A stretch of DNA of 64,000 bases from CBDIHH01 sp965279095 (lineage in GTDB: Bacteria > Pseudomonadota > Alphaproteobacteria > Caulobacterales > Caulobacteraceae): assembly GCA_965279095.1 (NCBI GenBank), contig CBDIHH010000007.1:868001-932000 (forward strand). Direction: 5' to 3'. The notes beneath the pieces are model-generated. The model ran no database searches and had not been told where the DNA came from. It was given only the letters and a program-made list of their open reading frames with translations. Within the stretch, counting starts at the first letter, position 1. Every line of letters starts with the position of its first letter. Shown here in pieces: positions 1 through 7,428 of the stretch. Made by a program: the position numbers and the translations under genes.

Positions 1-588
1 CATCACATCGACGATGCGGTCATAGTAGGCGGACGGCCGCATGCGCCCCGTCTCGTCGAACTCCTGATAGGCCTTGGCCACCGAGGACTGGTTGGGGATG
101 GTCACCATGCGCATCCAGCGCCCCAGCAGCCGCAGGGTGTTGACGGCGTTGAAGGACTGCGAGCCGCCGCTGACCTGCATGACCGCGAGGGTTCGTCCCT
201 GGGTCGGGCGCACGCTGCCGAGGGTGAGGGGAATCCAGTCGATCTGAGCCTTCATCACGGCGCTGACGGCGCCGTGACGCTCGGGGCTGCACCAGACCTG
301 GCCCTCCGACCACTGGGACAGGGCCCGCAGCTCCTGCACCTTCGGATGGTCGGCGGGAACGGCGTCGGGGAGGGGCAGGCCCGACGGATCGAAGACCCGC
401 GTCTCGCAGCCCAGGCGTTTCAGGATGCGCTCGGCCTCCAGCACGGCCAGGCGGCTGTAGGATCGCTCGCGCAAGGAGCCGTAGAGCAACAGGATGCGCG
501 GCGGATGATCGGCCCGGTCGGCGGGCTCGAGACGACCCAGGTCAGGACGCGCAAGGTATTGGGTCGCCAGGGCGGGGTCTTCAGACAT
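1..588 (-). CDS. arsH: ArsH, organoarsenical/NADPH-dependent flavin oxidoreductase (3' end outside window)
   Basis: The 196 visible codons start at an ATG at 588 and run off the left edge, so the C-terminus is missing. The protein shows ArsH hallmarks: a GSLRERSYSR flavodoxin-type FMN-binding loop, then WSEGQVWCSPERHG, and VSGGSQSFNAVN followed by the TIPNQSSVAKA segment. ArsH proteins are cytoplasmic FMN enzymes that oxidise trivalent organoarsenicals and reduce quinones or metals with NADPH. The gene is divergent from arsR-arsC-aqpS and shares with it a short intergenic region holding a palindromic operator, so ArsR probably controls both directions. Confidence 0.95.
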   Translation of the reverse strand, partial: MSEDPALATQYLARPDLGRLEPADRADHPPRILLLYGSLRERSYSRLAVLEAERILKRLGCETRVFDPSGLPLPDAVPADHPKVQELRALSQWSEGQVWCSPERHGAVSAVMKAQIDWIPLTLGSVRPTQGRTLAVMQVSGGSQSFNAVNTLRLLGRWMRMVTIPNQSSVAKAYQEFDETGRMRPSAYYDRIVDVM

Positions 589-619
589 GAGGGCTCGATC
601 ACTGTTTTGCCATGGTCAC

Positions 620-643
620 ATATTTCGACTACTCTCGAAATAT
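620..643. promoter_or_regulatory. Putative ArsR operator (inverted repeat)
   Basis: A perfect inverted repeat, ATATTTCGA (620-628) and TCGAAATAT (635-643), separated by 6 bases, lies between arsH and arsR and touches the proposed arsR start codon at 642. Its position and symmetry fit a dimeric winged-helix ArsR repressor controlling both divergent transcripts. The assignment rests on position and symmetry; no binding data are available. Confidence 0.7.
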
Positions 644-1016
644 GGAATCGACGCGCGCTGTCACCGCCCTCTCCGCCCTGGCCCACGCGCAACGGCTCGC
701 GGTGTTTCGTCTGCTGGTGTCGGCCGGCCCGGGCGGCCTGGCCGCCGGCGAGATCTCGCGCCGGCTCGACGTCCTGCCCAACACCCTGTCCGCCAACCTG
801 GGCATCCTGTCCCGCGCCGGCCTCGTCCGGTCGCGCCGGGACGGGCGGTTCGTCATCTATGAGGCCGACTACGCGGCGATGACCGGACTGCTGGGCTTCC
901 TGGTGGAGGACTGCTGCGCCGGCTCCGCCCAGGTCTGCGCCCCCCTGGCCGAGATCGCCGGCCGGGCCGCCTGCTGCCCGCCGCAGCCCCACCCCCACCA
1001 AAGAGGACCGTCATGA
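642..1016 (+). CDS. arsR: ArsR-family metalloregulatory repressor
   Basis: A 124-residue winged-helix protein. The start is taken as ATG 642 because family similarity begins at MESTRAVTALSALAH; an in-frame ATG at 612 would add ten residues lying over the operator. The helix-turn-helix covers AAGEISRRLDVLPNTLSANL, followed by the wing VRSRRDGRFVIY. A C-terminal cysteine cluster (Cys91, Cys92, Cys99, and Cys111-112 by this start) is a likely As(III) site, resembling the C-terminal Cys arrangement of Acidithiobacillus-type ArsR rather than the alpha-3 CxCxxC type. The stop overlaps the arsC start by 4 bases, indicating translational coupling. Confidence 0.92.
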   Translation: MESTRAVTALSALAHAQRLAVFRLLVSAGPGGLAAGEISRRLDVLPNTLSANLGILSRAGLVRSRRDGRFVIYEADYAAMTGLLGFLVEDCCAGSAQVCAPLAEIAGRAACCPPQPHPHQRGPS

Positions 1017-1549
1017 CCCCTCGCGACCCCGCCCGCCCGTTCAACGTCCTGTTCCTGTGCACCCACAACTCCTGCCGCTCGATCCTCGCGGAGGCGATCC
1101 TCAACCGGATCGGCGCCGGCAAGTTCAGGGCCTTCTCGGCGGGCTCGATGCCGTCGGGCCGGCTCAACCCGGGGGCCGTCGCCCTGCTGCAGAAGCTGAA
1201 CTACAAGACCGACGACCTGCGATCCAAGGGGTGGGACGCGTTCAGCCGGGCAGGCAATCCCGAGGCCCCCGAGCTGGATTTCGTCTTCACCGTCTGTGAC
1301 AACGCCGCCGGCGAGGTCTGTCCGATCTGGCCGGGCCAGCCGATGACCGCCCATTGGGGGATCAAGGATCCCGGGCTGGCGACGGGGACGCCGGCCGAGA
1401 TCGCCCTGGCCTTCGCCGACGCCTACCGCCAGCTGAACAGCCGCCTGACCGCCTTCGTCAACCTGCCCATCGCCGCCCTCGACCGCCTGTCCCTGCAAAA
1501 GCGGCTGGACGACATCGCCCGGACCTCGGACGCGCCGCAGACCGCATGA
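1013..1549 (+). CDS. arsC: Arsenate reductase, low-molecular-weight phosphatase type
   Basis: A 178-residue protein of the low-molecular-weight tyrosine phosphatase fold. The P-loop CTHNSCR (Cys16, Arg22) is the CX5R signature, and the later VCDNAAGEVCP segment supplies two more cysteines (about 95 and 103) suited to a thiol relay. Enzymes of this type reduce arsenate to arsenite in the cytoplasm, so that arsenite can be exported. The start overlaps the arsR stop, and the stop overlaps the next gene's ATG, so arsR-arsC-aqpS form one tightly coupled operon. The long C-terminal tail (about residues 150-178) is low in conserved motifs. Confidence 0.92.
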   Translation: MTPRDPARPFNVLFLCTHNSCRSILAEAILNRIGAGKFRAFSAGSMPSGRLNPGAVALLQKLNYKTDDLRSKGWDAFSRAGNPEAPELDFVFTVCDNAAGEVCPIWPGQPMTAHWGIKDPGLATGTPAEIALAFADAYRQLNSRLTAFVNLPIAALDRLSLQKRLDDIARTSDAPQTA

Positions 1550-2256
1550 GCCGCGATCTCACCTCGGACGCTGGCCTGGCGCCGAAGCCATACGATCTCG
1601 CCCGCCAACTGACCGCCGAGGGGCTGGGAACCGCCCTGCTCCTGGCGGTGGTGGTGGGCTCGGGAATCATGGGCGAGCGGCTGGCGGGGGGTAACGACGC
1701 CGTCGCCCTTCTCGGCAACACCCTGGCCACGGGCGCCGCCCTGGTGGTGCTGATCACCGTCTTCGGCCCGATCTCGGGCGCGCACTTCAATCCGGTGGTG
1801 ACCCTGGTGTTCGCCCTGAGGCGACAGATCGGCTGGCGGCGGGCGCTGGCCTACGCCGCCGTCCAGTTCCCTGCCGCGATTGGCGGCGTATGGGTGGCCC
1901 ACCTGATGTTCGCCGAGCCGGTTTGGCAGCTGTCGACCAAGCTTAGGGACGGTCCCGCCCAGGGCTTTTCCGAGGCCGTGGCGACCTTCGGCCTGGTGGC
2001 GACGATCCTGGGGACCTTGCGGGCCAGGCCGGACTTCACGCCGGTGGCCGTGGGCCTCTATATCACCGCGGCCTACTGGTTCACCGCCTCCACGTCCTTC
2101 GCCAACCCCGCGGTGACCGTGGCGCGGGCGCTGTCGGACACCTTCGCCGGCATCGCGCCGGCGTCGGCCCCCCTGTTCATCGTCGGCCAGATCCTCGGCG
2201 CCGGCGCGGCCCTCGGCCTATTCACGTGGCTGTTGGGCGAGCGAGCCCGGCGCTGA
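1546..2256 (+). CDS. aqpS: MIP-family aquaglyceroporin, arsenite channel (AqpS-like)
   Basis: A 236-residue polytopic membrane protein with about six hydrophobic segments and the two MIP half-helix motifs, the first as NPV (HFNPVVT) and the second as canonical NPA (FANPAVT). ATG 1546 overlaps the arsC stop; longer in-frame starts would run through arsC. In Sinorhizobium meliloti an aquaglyceroporin replaces the ArsB pump, letting arsenite made by ArsC flow out down its gradient; the gene order here supports the same role. The NPV variant in the first loop and the operon context argue for arsenite over plain water transport. Confidence 0.88.
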   Translation: MSRDLTSDAGLAPKPYDLARQLTAEGLGTALLLAVVVGSGIMGERLAGGNDAVALLGNTLATGAALVVLITVFGPISGAHFNPVVTLVFALRRQIGWRRALAYAAVQFPAAIGGVWVAHLMFAEPVWQLSTKLRDGPAQGFSEAVATFGLVATILGTLRARPDFTPVAVGLYITAAYWFTASTSFANPAVTVARALSDTFAGIAPASAPLFIVGQILGAGAALGLFTWLLGERARR

Positions 2257-2286
2257 CGGTCGGCGGTGACCCTGGGCGCAAACAAA

Positions 2287-2316
2287 AAGCGCCGCGGCAT
2301 CGCAGCCGCGGCGCTT
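2287..2316 (-). terminator. Rho-independent terminator of pstS
   Basis: A 12-bp perfect stem (AAGCGCCGCGGC at 2287-2298, GCCGCGGCGCTT at 2305-2316) with a 6-base loop. Read on the minus strand it is followed by TTTTTGTTTG. It lies 22 bases past the pstS stop, in the convergent gap with aqpS. The T-tract is strong on the pstS side; on the other side only TT-CC follows. Confidence 0.9.
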
Positions 2317-2337
2317 CCTGGTGTCGATGTCGAGCGC

Positions 2338-3375
2338 TTACGGGCGGGTCATCGCCGGCAGGCTGTTGACGGCGTCCTTCATGGCGGCGTGCTGGCCGGG
2401 GGGCAGCGGGATCAGGCCGCGGTCCTGCAGGTAGCCGCCCCGGCCGGTGGCCGCGTCGGAGGCGAACTCAGAGATGAATTCCTTCAGGCCGGGGGTCACG
2501 CCGACGCTGGCCTTCTTCACATAGATGAAGAGGGTCCGCGACAGGGGGTAGGACCCGTCGGAGATGGTGTTGGCGGTGGGGCGGACGCCATTGACCGAGG
2601 CCGCCTTCACCTTGTCCATGTTCTCTTCGAGGTAGGAATAGCCGAAGATGCCCAGGGCGCCGGGGGTCTTGGTGAGGGTCTGGACGATGGCGTTATCGTT
2701 CTCGCCGGCGTCGATCCAGCCGCCGTCGGTGCGCACCGGGTCGACCTTCTGCTTGAACAGCTTCTCGTTGTTCGAGCGCAGGTCGGCGATGGTCGGGAAC
2801 TTGCGGGCGCCGGCCTCGAGGCCCAGCTCGACGAAGGCGTCGCGGGTGCCCGACGAGGGCGGCGGGCCATAGACCTGGATGCGGTTGCCGGGCAGGCCGG
2901 AACCCACCTGATCCCAGGTGGTGTAGGGGTTCTTCACCCACTGGCCGCCCTTCAGGATGGTGCCGGACAGGCCCATGAACAGGTGTTCGCTCTTGAAGCT
3001 GTAGTCCGCGCCGTCCTTGTCGGTGGCGATGACGATGCCGTCGAAGCCGACCTTGATCTCGACAATGCCCTTGACGCCCTTCTGGGCGCACTGGTCGAAC
3101 TCGGCGCGGGTCATCTTGCGCGAGGCGTTGGCGATGTCGGGGAAGGCGTCCCCGGCGCCGCCGCAGAACAGCTTGATGCCGCCGCCGGTGCCCAGGCTCT
3201 CGACCTTGGGCGCCTTGCCGCCGCTCTTGCGGGCGAACTGCTCGGCCACGCGGGTGGCGAAGGGGAAGACGGTGGAGGAGCCGGCGGCCCAGACCTGGTC
3301 GCGGGCGGCGAAGGCGGGCGAGGCGCCCGCCGTCAGGGTGGCGGCCGCCGCAGCGGCCATGAGGATCTTCTTCAT
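2338..3375 (-). CDS. pstS: Phosphate ABC transporter substrate-binding protein PstS
   Basis: A 345-residue periplasmic binding protein. The start MKKILMAAA at 3375 is chosen because it opens a classic signal peptide ending SPAFA-A; an AGGA ribosome site lies upstream. The mature N-terminus VWAAGSSTVFPF matches the phosphate-binding loop of PstS, and PPPSSGTRDAF is the second phosphate-contacting segment. A GVTPGLKEFI...LIPLP ending is also family-typical. It follows the phosphate-type porin on the same strand after 64 bases with a hairpin in between. No pstC, pstA or pstB is present here, so the permease must be encoded elsewhere. Confidence 0.93.
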   Translation of the reverse strand: MKKILMAAAAAATLTAGASPAFAARDQVWAAGSSTVFPFATRVAEQFARKSGGKAPKVESLGTGGGIKLFCGGAGDAFPDIANASRKMTRAEFDQCAQKGVKGIVEIKVGFDGIVIATDKDGADYSFKSEHLFMGLSGTILKGGQWVKNPYTTWDQVGSGLPGNRIQVYGPPPSSGTRDAFVELGLEAGARKFPTIADLRSNNEKLFKQKVDPVRTDGGWIDAGENDNAIVQTLTKTPGALGIFGYSYLEENMDKVKAASVNGVRPTANTISDGSYPLSRTLFIYVKKASVGVTPGLKEFISEFASDAATGRGGYLQDRGLIPLPPGQHAAMKDAVNSLPAMTRP

Positions 3376-3409
3376 CGGGATGGTCTTCCTGAAGGCTTGA
3401 TGGGGGGCC

Positions 3410-3432
3410 GGCCCGGCGCCGCGCGCCGGGCC
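3410..3432 (-). terminator. GC-rich hairpin between porin and pstS
   Basis: A ten-bp perfect stem (GGCCCGGCGC at 3410-3419, GCGCCGGGCC at 3423-3432) with a 3-base loop and no T-tract. It lies just after the porin stop and before pstS. It may protect the porin mRNA 3' end or partly attenuate transcription into pstS. Confidence 0.5.
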
Positions 3433-3439
3433 GTGATCA

Positions 3440-4714
3440 TTAGAAGTCGAGCTGGGCGCGCATCTGGAACTGGCTGATGTCGAAGTCCTGGCCGACGGCC
3501 GGATTGTCGATCTGGGCCTTGGTGTAGTTGGCCTGGAAGCGGACATAGCCGGTCGGGTAGTAGTTGGCGCCCAGGGTCCAGCTGTCGTACTGGCCGGCCA
3601 GGCCCGCGGCGGTGCGGGCCGCGGTCGAGGTCGCGGTGGAATAGACGTCGGTCAGGTCGGCATAGTCGTAGCGCGCGAGCAGCTCCACGCCGCCCCAGCC
3701 GCCGCCGCTGGTGGGGTTGAGGATCTTGGGACGGCCGAACTCGCCGTTGACGGGGTTGTAGTTGCGCATCTCGCCCGTGGGCCACCAGCTGACGAAGGCG
3801 TAGCCGACGCGGATGTCGGGGTCGCCGCCGGTGAGGGTGGCGGTCTTCAGCCGGTCGATCTTGATGTCGGCGTATTCGGCCTGGGCCGAGAAGTTGCGGT
3901 AGACCACGGCCGCCTCGGCGGCGATCATGGTGTCCTTATCGCCGACGGCGCCCGATTGCAGATACTGGCCCGAGGTGCCGAAGTTGGTCACCGGACGGGC
4001 GGCGAAGTTGAAGCCGCCCTCGCTGCCGCGCTCGCGCAGACGGGCGGAGACGCCCAGGTGGACCTTGGTGAAGTCGGTCAGGATGGGGGCGAAGGTGGCG
4101 CGGGCGGTGTAGCTGATCCGCTCCTCGGAGTCGGCCAGGCCGTTGTTCACGTCGGCGGAGTTGATGCTGTTGCCCTGGACGGCGCCGGTGACGGCCCAGT
4201 TGGGGCCCCAGTGCTTGCCCACGACGCTGACCAGGTAGCTGTCAGGGCCGATGTCGCCGTAGGGGCCGCGGTCCATGAAGCTGATGAAGCGGGTCGAGGT
4301 CAGGTTCTCGAGGCCGGCGGCCTTGATGTTGCCGATCAGGATCGAGGTGGTTTCCTGCGGCTTGTATTCGATGACCACGTCGTCCCAGGACGGCGTTCCG
4401 CCGTTCACCCAGCCGCCCTCGGCCTTGTAGGCCCACTGCGAATTGAGATTGCCCTCGACGCCGAGGAAGACCTGACGGCCGCGCAGGTTGCGGGTGGAGA
4501 AGTCGGCGCCCGGCGCCTCGCGGTCCACGTTCTGGAAGACGGCGTCGATCAGGATCCGCCCGCGGACCTTGAACTGCACGTCGTCGTTGGTGAAGCGCGG
4601 CGCGCCCGCCCAGGCGATGGCGGTTTCCTGCGCTTGCGCAGCGGCGCCCAGGCCGAGCGCCAGCAGGGCGCCGACGGCCGCGCCGGTTCCGAGCCGCGAA
4701 AGATTGATTGTCAT
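3440..4714 (-). CDS. Phosphate-selective porin O/P-family outer-membrane channel
   Basis: A 424-residue outer-membrane beta-barrel. It has a signal peptide ending AAAQAQ, an early FKVRGRILIDAVF strand of the kind found in the porin O/P family, alternating aromatic/polar strands throughout, and a C-terminal LDF ending with the terminal Phe used for barrel assembly. Members pass phosphate or polyphosphate across the outer membrane under phosphate starvation. A Pho-box array directly upstream and pstS directly downstream fit that role well. Carboxylate or general anion specificity remains possible, since the family is broad. Confidence 0.85.
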   Translation of the reverse strand: MTINLSRLGTGAAVGALLALGLGAAAQAQETAIAWAGAPRFTNDDVQFKVRGRILIDAVFQNVDREAPGADFSTRNLRGRQVFLGVEGNLNSQWAYKAEGGWVNGGTPSWDDVVIEYKPQETTSILIGNIKAAGLENLTSTRFISFMDRGPYGDIGPDSYLVSVVGKHWGPNWAVTGAVQGNSINSADVNNGLADSEERISYTARATFAPILTDFTKVHLGVSARLRERGSEGGFNFAARPVTNFGTSGQYLQSGAVGDKDTMIAAEAAVVYRNFSAQAEYADIKIDRLKTATLTGGDPDIRVGYAFVSWWPTGEMRNYNPVNGEFGRPKILNPTSGGGWGGVELLARYDYADLTDVYSTATSTAARTAAGLAGQYDSWTLGANYYPTGYVRFQANYTKAQIDNPAVGQDFDISQFQMRAQLDF

Positions 4715-4768
4715 AAAGGAGATCCCGTTGCCCCTGCCTATTCAGGTCTGAGCGGGGGATTACCGGGC

Positions 4769-4834
4769 TCCCGTGACAGTCTGCGGACGTTTGCGTGACG
4801 GTTAGGCTTCGGTTTCGTGACGGTAATGCGTCAG
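4769..4834 (-). promoter_or_regulatory. Pho-box array (six 11-bp units) upstream of the porin
   Basis: Read toward the porin, 4834-4769 divides into six contiguous 11-bp units. Their 7-bp cores are CTGACGC, CCGTCAC, CCGAAGC, CCGTCAC, ACGTCCG and CTGTCAC; the first four are followed by 4-base A-rich spacers (ATTA, GAAA, CTAA, GCAA). PhoB binds direct repeats of CTGTCAT at 11-bp spacing in this orientation. The three best cores are 22 bp apart (+ strand starts 4773, 4795, 4817). The array begins right at the phnE stop. It indicates phosphate-starvation control of porin-pstS. Confidence 0.78.
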
Positions 4835-5632
4835 TCAAACCAGCCGGTTGCGCAGGGCCTGGGAGAGCAGGTCGATCAGGGTGACGGCGATGACAATGAC
4901 GATGACGATGGCCGCCGACAGGGCGTAGTCGAAGCTGTTCAGGGACTCGAACAGCAGCTGGCCGATGCCGCCGGCGCCGATCAGGCCCAGCACCGTCGCC
5001 GAGCGGGCGTTGGATTCGAACCGGTACAGGGCGTAGCTGGTCCATAGGGGCGCGACCTGGGGCAGAACCCCCCAGACGATCTGCTGCAGCGGCGCCGCCC
5101 CGGTGGCCCGGACGCCCTCCACGGGCCCGGCGTCAATCGCCTCCACCGCCTCGGAGAACAGCTTGGCCAGCACAGCCCCGGTGTTGAGGGCGAAGGCCAT
5201 CACCCCGGCGAACGGGCCCAGGCCCACCACCACCACGAAGGCCAGGCCGATGACCAGGTCGGGCACCGATCGCAGCAGGTTCACCACCAGGCGCACGGGC
5301 TGCTGGATGAACCAGGGCGTGACGTTGCGGGCGCACAGCAGCCCCAGGGGCACGGCGATGACCATGGCCAGCACCGTGCCCCACAGGGCGATCATCAGGG
5401 TCAGCCACATCAGCCGCACCAGGGTCGGCCAGTCCTGGAAGTCGGGACGGAGGAAGGCCCCGCCGAACTCGCTCATATTGCGGGCGTTGGTGAACACCTT
5501 GGGGGCGTTGTGCAGTTCCGTGGCCTGGAAGCCCACCACCAGCAGCACGGCCAGGGCGCCCCACACCACCCAGTCGAGCAGGCGCTGGCGCACCGGCGTC
5601 ACGGGGGGAGGCAGGGGCATCGAAGCGGTCAT
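4835..5632 (-). CDS. phnE: Phosphonate-type ABC transporter permease PhnE
   Basis: A 265-residue inner-membrane permease with about six transmembrane segments. The cytoplasmic EAA loop is visible as SEAVEAIDAGPVEGVRATGA followed by Q-I-V-W-G-V-L-P, the site that docks the ATPase. LRSVPDLVIGLAFV is typical of PhnE. It follows phnD after 14 bases as the third gene of phnC-phnD-phnE. The family imports phosphonates, and some members take phosphite or phosphate. No C-P lyase or phosphonatase gene is present here to reveal the substrate. Confidence 0.9.
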   Translation of the reverse strand: MTASMPLPPPVTPVRQRLLDWVVWGALAVLLVVGFQATELHNAPKVFTNARNMSEFGGAFLRPDFQDWPTLVRLMWLTLMIALWGTVLAMVIAVPLGLLCARNVTPWFIQQPVRLVVNLLRSVPDLVIGLAFVVVVGLGPFAGVMAFALNTGAVLAKLFSEAVEAIDAGPVEGVRATGAAPLQQIVWGVLPQVAPLWTSYALYRFESNARSATVLGLIGAGGIGQLLFESLNSFDYALSAAIVIVIVIAVTLIDLLSQALRNRLV

Positions 5633-5646
5633 GGGCGAGGCGGCCG

Positions 5647-6621
5647 TCAGGGCTTGGGGGCCGGCTTGAGGTCCGCCCCGGCCTCGGCCACCGCCGTGCG
5701 GGCGGCGGCGATGCGGGCGGGGTCGCCGCCGCGCTCGGCCGCCGCCAGGGCCTCGGCCGCCTGCATCTGCGCCACCGGTACGAGATAGCTGTTGTCGGCG
5801 ACCTTGAACCCGCCGGATTCAAGATTCTTCAGCACCGCGCGCTGGCGCTCGCCCTCGGCCCCGGGCGCCTTGCCGTAGGTGAGGAAGAACCGGGCCACCT
5901 TGGCCTTCACGGCGGGGTCGAGATCCTTGCGCACCAGGATCGAGGATTCCGGCAGGGGCGGCGACTCCCAGATGGTCTCGACCTTGTCCATCATCTCGGG
6001 GTTCTCCCGGCGGGCGAAGATGAGGCCGTTGGAGTTGTTGGTGGCCACGTCGATCAGGCCCTTGGACACCCCCCAGACATTGGTCTGGTGGTTGGCCGAG
6101 CGCACCGTCTTGAAGCAGTCGCTCGGGGTCACCCCCTTGGGGATGAACAGATAGGTCATCGGCGCCAGGGTGCCCGAGGTCGACTGGGCGTCGCCGAGGC
6201 CGAAGTTCAGGCGGCGATCGCATTTCAGCACATCGTCCAGGGTGATGCCCGAGCCCTTGCGGACGATCAGCACCGACCGATAGCTGTCGCTGCCGTGGGA
6301 ATCGAGGAAGCGGCCGATGACCTCGCCGTCGGCGCGGCGCACCGCGGCCAGGGCCGGCTGGGCCGAGAACCAGCCCATCTGCACCTTGTTGAAGCGCATG
6401 GCCTCGACCACGGCGGTGTAGTTGGCGGCGTAGAACGGCTTGACGGGCCGGCCGATGCTCTTGGCCAGGTCGTCGATCACCGGCGCCCACAGGGCGCTCA
6501 TGGCCTTCTCGCTCTCGGCCGACAGGATCGAGAAGGTCAGCGGCTCGGTCTGCGGCGCCGGCTTGGGGCCGCAGCCGGCCAGCAAGGCGACCGCCAGGAG
6601 GGCGGACAGGGGGCGGATCAT
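5647..6621 (-). CDS. phnD: Phosphonate/phosphate-type ABC transporter substrate-binding lipoprotein PhnD
   Basis: A 324-residue lipoprotein: the signal peptide ends in the lipobox LLAGC, so Cys17 should be acylated. The remainder is a PhnD-type binding protein, with a YAAN-Y segment, a QMGWFSAQPAL segment and an STSGTL oxyanion-binding turn. The C-terminus is Ala/Lys/Pro rich. It is translationally coupled to phnC (4-base overlap). Lipid anchoring on the inner-membrane face differs from the soluble PhnD of enteric bacteria. Substrate is inferred as phosphonate, phosphite or phosphate. Confidence 0.9.
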   Translation of the reverse strand: MIRPLSALLAVALLAGCGPKPAPQTEPLTFSILSAESEKAMSALWAPVIDDLAKSIGRPVKPFYAANYTAVVEAMRFNKVQMGWFSAQPALAAVRRADGEVIGRFLDSHGSDSYRSVLIVRKGSGITLDDVLKCDRRLNFGLGDAQSTSGTLAPMTYLFIPKGVTPSDCFKTVRSANHQTNVWGVSKGLIDVATNNSNGLIFARRENPEMMDKVETIWESPPLPESSILVRKDLDPAVKAKVARFFLTYGKAPGAEGERQRAVLKNLESGGFKVADNSYLVPVAQMQAAEALAAAERGGDPARIAAARTAVAEAGADLKPAPKP

Positions 6622-7412
6622 GAGGGGGCTCCTTCCCAGAAGACCGCTTCGATCTCCGGACCGTAGATCAGTTTCAGCCGCGCGTGGTCGAGACCCTCGC
6701 GGGGGCCGTCATAGACCACGGCCCCGTCCTTGAGGGCCACCACCCGGGGGCAGTAGCGCAGGGCGTAGTCCACCTGATGCAGGGTGACGATGGTGGTGAT
6801 GCCGTCCTGGCGGTTGAGCTCGCTGAGAAGGCCCATCACCCGCCGCGCCGACACCGGGTCCAGGGACGCCACCGGCTCGTCGGCGAGGATGGCCTCGGCG
6901 CCCTGCACCAGGGCGCGGGCGATGGCGCCGCGCTGCTGCTGGCCCCCGGACAGGGTGTTGGCGCGCTGGCCGGCGTGCTCGGCCACGCCGACCCGCTCCA
7001 GCGCCGCCATCACCCCCTGCGCCTCGCCCCGCGGCCAGCGCCCCAGCAGGCCGCGCCACAGGCCGATCCGCCCCAGCATGCCCAGGGCGACATTGGTGTA
7101 GAGGCTGAGGCGGCCCACCAGGTTGAACTGCTGGAAGATGAAGCCGATGCGGGCGCGCACCGCGCCGATGTCGTCGGCCACCCGCCCGTCCGCCTGGGCG
7201 GCTTTCCCGAAGGCCTCGATCCGCCCCCCGTCGGCGTCGATGGCCAACAGCCCGTTGATCGACCGAAGCAGGGTCGACTTGCCCGAACCCGACGGCCCGA
7301 TTAGGGCGATCATCTCCCCCGCGCGCACGGTGAGGGACACGCCGCGGAGGGCGCGCTTGGCGCCGAAGGTCTTGGAGATGGCGCGCACGTCGAGGACGGT
7401 TTGAGAGGTCAT
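6618..7412 (-). CDS. phnC: Phosphonate-type ABC transporter ATPase PhnC
   Basis: A 264-residue ABC ATPase with Walker A GPSGSGKS, Q-loop FIFQQFNL, signature LSGGQQQR, Walker B ILADEPVASLD and switch HQ (TLHQVDYAL). The VARA-type ALVQGAEAILADEP and FNLVGRLSLYTNV segments are typical of PhnC. Start MTSQTV at 7412 is preferred: the alternative at 7451 would overlap the preceding gene by 23 bases and precede the family's N-terminus. It energises PhnE and heads the phnC-phnD-phnE operon, 16 bases after an unrelated secreted-protein gene. Confidence 0.92.
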   Translation of the reverse strand: MTSQTVLDVRAISKTFGAKRALRGVSLTVRAGEMIALIGPSGSGKSTLLRSINGLLAIDADGGRIEAFGKAAQADGRVADDIGAVRARIGFIFQQFNLVGRLSLYTNVALGMLGRIGLWRGLLGRWPRGEAQGVMAALERVGVAEHAGQRANTLSGGQQQRGAIARALVQGAEAILADEPVASLDPVSARRVMGLLSELNRQDGITTIVTLHQVDYALRYCPRVVALKDGAVVYDGPREGLDHARLKLIYGPEIEAVFWEGAPS

Positions 7413-7428
7413 GTCGGTCAAGCTGGCG

